A stretch of DNA of 64,000 nt from JAJPHF01 sp035293805 (lineage in GTDB: Bacteria > Chloroflexota > UBA6077 > JAJPHF01), in the NCBI GenBank assembly GCA_035293805.1, contig DATGMD010000018.1, positions 196,926-260,925 of the forward strand. Reading direction: 5' to 3'. The notes below the pieces were generated by a model. The model did no database searches. It saw nothing but the letters and a program-made list of their open reading frames with translations, and was not told the origin of the DNA. The position numbers and the translations under genes were made by a program. Shown here in pieces: positions 58,957-64,000 of this stretch (positions are counted from its first letter, which is position 1; every line of letters starts with the position of its first letter).

Positions 58957-59196
58957 AGCCGCAGGATGCGACTCACCTGGCCCGCGCCCACGAGGACGGC
59001 GTCGTCGACCTCCTGCGACGAAGGGTTTCGTCGCGTTGAGGCACTCCACCTCTGGAACGACCGCGTTCATACCCAGCCGGCGCGCTAGCCGCTTCATGCG
59101 CTGCGCCGCCAGGCCGAGGGCGTGCCGAGGCCTCGCCCTGGCGGCGTGCTATGCTGTGGCCGGCGCACGGCTAGCACGCGCGGGAGGCGGCAGCGC

Positions 59197-59805
59197 ATGG
59201 AGTCACGGACGGAGACGTTGCCGACCGACGAGGCGGTGCCGACCGGGGCGCCAGTGCCGCCTCGGCACTCCGAGGCGCGCAGCGGGCCGGGGGCTCGAGA
59301 GCCGGCGCCGTCGTTGCAAGCGCGCGTCGCGGCCGCGCTGCAGCGTAGCCACCGCTGGCTGCGGCTGGTCCAAGACGCCGTTCTCGTCGGCGTGGCGGTC
59401 TTGATGCTCTGTATGGGCGTGTACGTGCTGGTGACGGGCGTCGGCGACCTCATGGGCAGCCTGACGCTGCGGGTGGATACCGAAAACGGGGTCGAGTTTC
59501 ACCTCTACCAGGGGCACGCGGTCGTCGAGGTGGCCGAGAACGCGCTCCTGGCGCTCATCCTGGCCGAGCTGGTGGGCACGCTGCTGCTCTCGCTGGGCGG
59601 CAGGCCGCTGACCGTCCAGCCCTTCTTGATCATCGCCATCGTGGCCGCGGTCCGTCACCTGCTGCTGGAGACCGCGAGGACCACGGAGGACCCGACCGTG
59701 CAGATGACCCGACTGCTGGGGCTGGGCGCGCTCATCCTGCTGCTGATGATCGCGCTCGCGCTCGCACAGTGGGTGCAGCGGCGGGAGCCTGGCCGGCCGC
59801 GCTAA
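59197..59805 (+). CDS. PsiE-family membrane protein
   Basis: The ATG at 59197 follows GGGAGG and gives 202 residues. A polar N-terminal tail of about 65 residues precedes four membrane helices ('LVGVAVLMLCMGVYVLV', 'ALLALILAELVGTLLLSL', 'PFLIIAIVAAVRHLLLE', 'LLGLGALILLLMIALALAQW'). The 'RHLLLE' segment matches phosphate-starvation-inducible PsiE-type proteins. The family's function is not known. The N-terminal tail is long for it. A hairpin lies 28 nt after the stop. Confidence 0.8.
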   Translation: MESRTETLPTDEAVPTGAPVPPRHSEARSGPGAREPAPSLQARVAAALQRSHRWLRLVQDAVLVGVAVLMLCMGVYVLVTGVGDLMGSLTLRVDTENGVEFHLYQGHAVVEVAENALLALILAELVGTLLLSLGGRPLTVQPFLIIAIVAAVRHLLLETARTTEDPTVQMTRLLGLGALILLLMIALALAQWVQRREPGRPR

Positions 59806-59832
59806 TACGCGCTCCAGCGGCGGGGACACGCA

Positions 59833-59863
59833 AGAGGCGGCCGGGATACGCCCGGCCGCCTCT
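59833..59863. terminator. hairpin between PsiE and chemoreceptor genes
   Basis: AGAGGCGGCCGGG at 59833-59845 pairs with CCCGGCCGCCTCT at 59851-59863 around ATACG. It separates two convergent genes and can terminate both. Confidence 0.65.
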
Positions 59864-59909
59864 GTTCGCGCCCGGCGAGGCCGGCTCGCGGCCCCCGGGG
59901 GCCTGTGCC

Positions 59910-61985
59910 CTAGCCGGCGGCGCGCGCCGCGCGGTTGGCAGGCGCCCAGTCGCTCGCCCGACGGCGCGGCGCGACGTTGGGCGGCGCCGTGTCGCGCTGC
60001 TGCAGCTGGGCGACGAGCTGCTCGAGCTGCGCCGCCGTCGCCGCCAGGCTCTCCGCCTGTACGCGCATCTGCTCGACCTGGGCGCTCATCTCCTCCGCCG
60101 ACGCCGACACCTCTTCCGTGGCGGCCGAGTTCTGCTCGGCCACCGCGGCGATGCTGCCGATCGTCTGGCCCACGGACGTGGCCGTGGCTGCCATCTCCTC
60201 GGTGGCGGCGGTGGCCTCCTCCACGACCGCCGAGATGTTCGCCATCGTAGCGCTTACCTCGCGGCTGCGCGCCACCATCGCCTGCGCGGCGGTCGCGATG
60301 TCGCCTACCTGCTGTACCGTCTGCTCGACGGCGCGCAAGATCTCGTCGAGCGCCTGGCCGGTCTGCTGCGCCTGGGCCGAGCCCGCCGTCACCTTCTGGC
60401 TGCCCTGCTCCATCGCGCGGACCGCCTCCTGCGTGCCGCTCTGCACCTGGCGGATCAGCTCGCCGATGGCCTTGGTCTCGCGCTGGGAGCGCTCGGCCAG
60501 CTTGCGCACCTCGTCGGCTACCACCGCGAAGCCCTTGCCGTGCTCGCCGGCGCGGGCCGCCTCGATGGCGGCGTTGAGGGCGAGCAGGTTCGTCTGCTCG
60601 GCGATGTCGTCGATCGTCTCGACTACCGTGCCGATGCGCTCGCCCAGCTGGCCCAGCTCCTCCACCTTGCCCGCCGCCTGGGTCACGACCGTCTGGATCT
60701 CACCCATCTCGGCGACCGTCTCTTGCACGGCGCGCGCGCCGTGCTCCGCCGACGCCCGGGTCTGCTGGCTGGCCGTGGCGACCGCCTGCGCGTTGGCCGC
60801 CACCTGCTCGATCCCGGCGGCCATCTGGGTCGTCGTCTCGCTGGCGCTGGTCACGCCGCGCGCCTGCTCCTGGGCGCCCGCGGCCACCTGCTCGATGGCC
60901 TGCAGCAGCTGCTCGACCGAATGGTTGCTCTCCCGCGCGGCGCCGGCCTGCTCCTGCGCGCCGCGCGCGACCTCCTGGATGGCCGTCGCGACCTGCTGGC
61001 TGGTGGCGCCCGCCTGCTCGGTCACCTGCGCGAGCTGGGCGCTCGCGCCGCTCACGCGGTCGGCGCTGGCCGCCACCTGGGCCGCCAGCACCGTCAGCTG
61101 GCTCACGAGCTGCTGGTTGTCGGCCACCTGCCGGGCGTTCTGCTCGAGCTGCGCGTTGAAGGTCTCGGCCAGCAGCCGCAGTTCGGCGGTGCCGGCGGGC
61201 GTGAGCCCGAACCGCGGGTCCTCGGCGTTCCGCTCACGGAGGGCCCGCGTGTAGCGAGCGACGGGCACGCCGAGCAGGCGATGGAAGACGCCGAGCAGCG
61301 CGGCCATGCCGACGACCATGACGAGCGCGCTCAGCGCGAGCAGCTTGATGGCGTTGCCGGTCGCGTTCTGGGCCGCCTCGACCTCGCGGGCGGCGCGCGC
61401 GTTCATCTTGGTCTGGAACTCGGCGACGGGCTCCATGATGACGCGCTTGTCCTGGTCGTACTTCGCGTCGAACATGATCGTCCGGGCCTGGTCGATCTTC
61501 GCGCTCGGGGTGAGCGCCTGATCGTCAGCGCTCAGGCGGTAGGCTGCGACGGCGGGGGGCATGGACGTGGGGGGCACGCCGCGCGCCTCGAGCACGAGGC
61601 GCATGCCGCGGGTCTCGGTGTCCACGAGCGCGTCGGAGTTCTTCTTGGCAAGCGCCAGCAGGTCGAACTCCTCCTGCGGCGCGCCCAGCTCCTTCAGTCG
61701 CGCCAGCACCTTGTCGCGGGTCTGCGTGGTGTCGATCTCGGTCCAGTAGTTGCGTAGCGGCTGGCTGTCGGTGGTGACGACGTAGCGGCGGACCTCGTTC
61801 GTGAGCAGGTCCGAGGCGTTGGCGAGATCGATGCCGAGTTGCTTGAACTCCGCCTGGCGGCGCACGGCCGTCTCCTCGGCCCGCAGGGACTGCTGGACGA
61901 GGTAGATGCTGCCGCCCAACAATAGCGCCAGGACGCAGAGCCCGGCGGCGGCGATCGCGCTGATCGTGGACTGCTTGACCCTCAC
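59910..61985 (-). CDS. methyl-accepting chemotaxis protein
   Basis: The GTG at 61985 follows GGAGGCATTACC and gives 691 residues. Two membrane helices near residues 8-28 and about 210-235 flank an extracytoplasmic helical sensor domain. A HAMP-like segment follows, then the signalling domain with the hairpin tip 'EQTNLLALNAAIEAARAGEH' and 'GFAVVADEVRKLAERS'. The receptor binds CheW and CheA in a membrane array. No other chemotaxis or flagellar gene lies in the window, so it must depend on genes elsewhere. The ligand is unknown. Confidence 0.93.
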   Translation of the reverse strand: MRVKQSTISAIAAAGLCVLALLLGGSIYLVQQSLRAEETAVRRQAEFKQLGIDLANASDLLTNEVRRYVVTTDSQPLRNYWTEIDTTQTRDKVLARLKELGAPQEEFDLLALAKKNSDALVDTETRGMRLVLEARGVPPTSMPPAVAAYRLSADDQALTPSAKIDQARTIMFDAKYDQDKRVIMEPVAEFQTKMNARAAREVEAAQNATGNAIKLLALSALVMVVGMAALLGVFHRLLGVPVARYTRALRERNAEDPRFGLTPAGTAELRLLAETFNAQLEQNARQVADNQQLVSQLTVLAAQVAASADRVSGASAQLAQVTEQAGATSQQVATAIQEVARGAQEQAGAARESNHSVEQLLQAIEQVAAGAQEQARGVTSASETTTQMAAGIEQVAANAQAVATASQQTRASAEHGARAVQETVAEMGEIQTVVTQAAGKVEELGQLGERIGTVVETIDDIAEQTNLLALNAAIEAARAGEHGKGFAVVADEVRKLAERSQRETKAIGELIRQVQSGTQEAVRAMEQGSQKVTAGSAQAQQTGQALDEILRAVEQTVQQVGDIATAAQAMVARSREVSATMANISAVVEEATAATEEMAATATSVGQTIGSIAAVAEQNSAATEEVSASAEEMSAQVEQMRVQAESLAATAAQLEQLVAQLQQRDTAPPNVAPRRRASDWAPANRAARAAG

Positions 61986-62227
61986 GGTAATGCCTCCCCG
62001 CTGGCTGAGCCGCGGCGGGCGCTGAGCGGAGTCCCCGACGCTCCGCGCGCTAGGCGGCTGCTCGCGCGCTGCTTTCAGGTCTACTGGATGTATCGGTGGG
62101 CGTGGCCTGCCCGTTGAGGGTTAGCGGGGGCCCACCGTGGCCTCGTGCGGGGAGGCGCTAGCGAAGCCGAAGGCCGGGAGCGCGCCCGAAGTGCTTGACG
62201 TTGCGAGCGCACCCGGCACACAAGAAG
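61986..62227. other. gene-free interval
   Basis: No gene or structured element was found between the chemoreceptor start and the hairpin at 62228. Confidence 0.4.
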
Positions 62228-62260
62228 GAGTCGGTCCCGGGCACTGCCCGGGACCGACTC
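62228..62260. terminator. hairpin after the PAC2 gene
   Basis: GAGTCGGTCCCGGGC at 62228-62242 pairs perfectly with GCCCGGGACCGACTC at 62246-62260, loop ACT, 25 nt past the stop of the minus-strand PAC2 gene. Confidence 0.65.
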
Positions 62261-62284
62261 GCTGGGCCTGACGTGAGGTCCGCG

Positions 62285-63247
62285 TCAGCCTTCGCGGCGG
62301 CTGCCGCGGAAGAAGGACTCGACGGCCTCCACCATGTCCTGGCCGCTCGGCAGCTCGCCGCCCGTGGCGGGCCGCGGCGGCACGTCGGGCCGGATCTCCG
62401 GCGCGGCGCTTAGCGTATGCCAGGCGCCTTGCTGGAAGTCGTTGCCCGCCTCAAGCTGGCCTTGCTGCGCCGCCACCATCTGGACGTACTGCCACAGCTT
62501 CGGCTCCTCCTTCACGCGCTCGGTGAGCCGCCGCGCCTGCTCGCGGCCGGCCTCGTCGAGCGCCGCCAGGTCGAAGCGCAGGTTGGCCAGCTGCTCGACG
62601 GTGTGCAGCAGCGCCCACGAGAGCTGCGGGTGGACGATGCCCTGCGCGTAGTGGGGAGCGCGGGCCGAAACGCCGGCGGCCGGCAGCTCGTGCCGCGCGC
62701 AGGCGTCGAGCAGCGCCGCGGTGAAGCCGGTCGGGCCCTGGTAGCGCGACTCGCGCACGCCGAGCGCCGTGAGCGCCTGGCGCATGGCGGCATCGGCCGC
62801 GCGGCCGGAGAGCAGCGGCTGGCCGAGATGGGACACCTGGTCCCAGTAGCTGCCCAGCACGATCACAGCGCTCGCGCCGCAGCGGCGCGCGGCGGCCACG
62901 ATCGCCTCGGCGCAGGCTCGCCAGCGCAGGTCGGGCTCGGGGCCGAGGAGCAGTAGCAGGTCGTGTGGCGCGTCCGGCAGGCGGCAGGCGTGCAACTCCA
63001 AGCTGGGCCAGGCCAGCTCGCGCTCGCCTCCCTCGCGCTGCAGCGTGATGGGGCGGGTGACGGTGTACTGGTAGATCTCGTCGCCGTCGAACGCGGCCAG
63101 CCGCTCGGCGCCGTGCTTCCCGATGAGGTACTGCACCGCACCCGTCCCGGCCACCGCCCCGTCGCCCCAGCCCGCCACCGCGGCCAGTAGCACCGGCGCT
63201 CGCAGCGCGGGAGTCTCCGCAAGCTGTAGCTCTAACTGACGGTTCAT
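62285..63247 (-). CDS. PAC2-family protein (proteasome assembly chaperone-like)
   Basis: The ATG at 63247 follows AGGTGAAGGA and gives 320 residues. The PAC2 pattern is seen in 'VLLAAVAGWGDGAVAGTGAV', 'FDGDEIYQYTVTRP', 'HDLLLLLGPEPDLRWRACAE' and 'VIVLGSYWDQVSHLGQPLLS'. Later come 'YQGPTGFTAALLDACARHEL' and a helical C-terminus. Family members occur in actinobacteria and Chloroflexota and are ATP-grasp- or proteasome-associated in some cases. No proteasome gene is present in the window, so the role here is unknown. Confidence 0.82.
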   Translation of the reverse strand: MNRQLELQLAETPALRAPVLLAAVAGWGDGAVAGTGAVQYLIGKHGAERLAAFDGDEIYQYTVTRPITLQREGGERELAWPSLELHACRLPDAPHDLLLLLGPEPDLRWRACAEAIVAAARRCGASAVIVLGSYWDQVSHLGQPLLSGRAADAAMRQALTALGVRESRYQGPTGFTAALLDACARHELPAAGVSARAPHYAQGIVHPQLSWALLHTVEQLANLRFDLAALDEAGREQARRLTERVKEEPKLWQYVQMVAAQQGQLEAGNDFQQGAWHTLSAAPEIRPDVPPRPATGGELPSGQDMVEAVESFFRGSRREG

Positions 63248-63658
63248 TCCTTCACCTCGCCATCCGCTCGCCGCGCGCCCCGGCCGATCGACCGTATCGC
63301 GACGATCTCCCACAAATCTTTCTTCACTAGAATGTGAACGCAGTCCGCGTGCCGGGCCAGGGACGCCCGCCGCGCTAGAGTAGTGATACCGAGCGGCCCG
63401 CTAGGGACTCACAAGCGCCGTGCAAGAACTTCGTAAGAAGGGGGTCAGCCGCTCCCGGAAAGGGCCGCGGCCCGGGCGACTGCGAGTGTGAGGGATCGCG
63501 CCCCGCCAAAGCGCGGGGACGCCGCGCGGTAAGAGCCGGGGCGACAAGCGCGAGGGCGCGGGCATTTGCGGCCGTGGGCGACCGGACGGTAGACTCGTTG
63601 CCAATTAGCGAGGGGCGCGCTGCGCCGCCGCGGGTGCCGAACGCGGGAGCGAGCGAAC
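63248..63658. other. divergent gene-free interval
   Basis: The 411-bp gap between the PAC2 gene and the last partial gene holds no supported ORF. A slightly AT-richer patch at 63312-63336 (CAAATCTTTCTTCACTAGAA) may contain a promoter for one or both genes. Confidence 0.4.
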
Positions 63659-64000
63659 ATGCGGGCGACGAGCCTCGGGCGCAACCTGCCGCGCATCGTC
63701 GTCTTTCTGTCTCTGATTGCGGCCCTGATCGGGTCGGCGGCGCCGGGGGCGCCGGCCGCGCCATTGGCGGCCTGCGCGCCACGGCCCGCTGTGGGCGTGG
63801 CGGTCGTGCCCGGCGGGGCCGGGGCGCTGCAAGTGACCATCACGGCCACCACCAACGGCAGCACGCCCACCAACCAGCTCACGCGCCTGCAGTTCGGGGC
63901 GGCCAGCGGGGCGCTAATCGACGTGCCGGGACAGCCGGCGGGGCAGCCCGGGAGCTTCACGGTCGTGCTCGCGGCGAGCACGACGCAGACGAGCTTCACT
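63659..64000 (+). CDS. secreted protein, cut off by the window end
   Basis: The ATG at 63659 follows GCGGGAGCG and opens a frame that stays open for all 114 codons to the last base. It starts with a signal peptide ('VVFLSLIAALIGSAAPG'), followed by 'CAPRPAVGVAVVPG' and a Thr/Asn-rich beta segment ('VTITATTNGSTPTNQLTRLQ'). Such segments occur in surface or Ig-like proteins of Chloroflexota-like genomes. The C-terminus lies outside the window, so the domain cannot be named. Confidence 0.65.
   Translation, partial: MRATSLGRNLPRIVVFLSLIAALIGSAAPGAPAAPLAACAPRPAVGVAVVPGGAGALQVTITATTNGSTPTNQLTRLQFGAASGALIDVPGQPAGQPGSFTVVLAASTTQTSFT

Noticed and set aside
59769..61757. 662-codon open frame on the plus strand
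   Set aside because: It is antisense to the chemoreceptor gene and consists of Leu/Arg/His repeats without any domain.
1..64000. tRNA or rRNA genes
   Set aside because: No GGTTCGAATCC-type arm or rRNA-like segment was seen on either strand by reading; a covariance search could still reveal one.

Overview
The window is one contiguous 64 kb stretch of very GC-rich bacterial chromosome. Strong AGGAGG-type ribosome binding sites, frequent GTG starts and many lipoprotein or Sec signal peptides are visible. Flavin monooxygenases, Rieske oxygenases, PrpD/MmgE, amidohydrolases, VOC proteins and orphan substrate-binding lipoproteins are mixed together, with a MurA carrying Asp at the active-site Cys position. 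This suggests a free-living, metabolically versatile Chloroflexota-like bacterium. The taxonomic call is inference from gene style; no rRNA or tRNA gene was seen.

Layout. 0.3-1.9 kb: a replication module, made of an XRE regulator with a near-consensus promoter and an O-like initiator fused to DnaA domain I that carries internal iteron-like repeats. 2.2-3.6 kb: two secreted or anchored proteins. 4.0-7.8 kb: a luciferase-like monooxygenase and tcuAB. 8.3-22.4 kb: a catabolic and uptake region with two Rieske oxygenases that share a nearly identical 148-nt segment, an NAD epimerase, five substrate-binding proteins without permeases, two amidohydrolases, two VOC proteins and a Mut7-C protein. 22.8-25.5 kb: a GNAT/ADP-forming acyl-CoA synthetase fusion.

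26-35 kb: a second member of the secreted family, a deaminase, a two-component system, an AI-2E-family transporter, a Cys-rich/GreA fusion, glutamate dehydrogenase, a PAS histidine kinase and a CBS protein. 35-46 kb: murA, a cyclic amidohydrolase, vapBC, a hydrolase, asparaginase, a nucleotidyltransferase-fold protein, a decayed Uma2 remnant, an SH3 protein, a 29-residue membrane peptide, hsp20, an RlpA-like protein and PrpD/MmgE. 46.3-49.3 kb: a nest of IS66-derived remnants around a PNPOx-like protein and an M23 peptidase. 49.4-55 kb: an envelope or stress cluster with two PRC-barrel proteins, two related helical proteins and a large membrane protein. 55-64 kb: cupin, DnaJ-type zinc protein, a sixth substrate-binding lipoprotein, pyrD, PsiE, a chemoreceptor, a PAC2 protein and a secreted protein cut by the window end.

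Most intergenic gaps carry long hairpins without U-tracts. Three of these (43.3, 44.1 and 50.1 kb) form a distinct family: a perfect 23-24 bp stem of different sequence in each copy, a conserved TTGGC/TGGC-NNN-GCCA tip, and conserved outer flanks containing GCTTAGC. Together with the initiator fusion, the IS66 mini-elements and the helically phased repeats upstream of hsp20, these are the least ordinary signals in the window.
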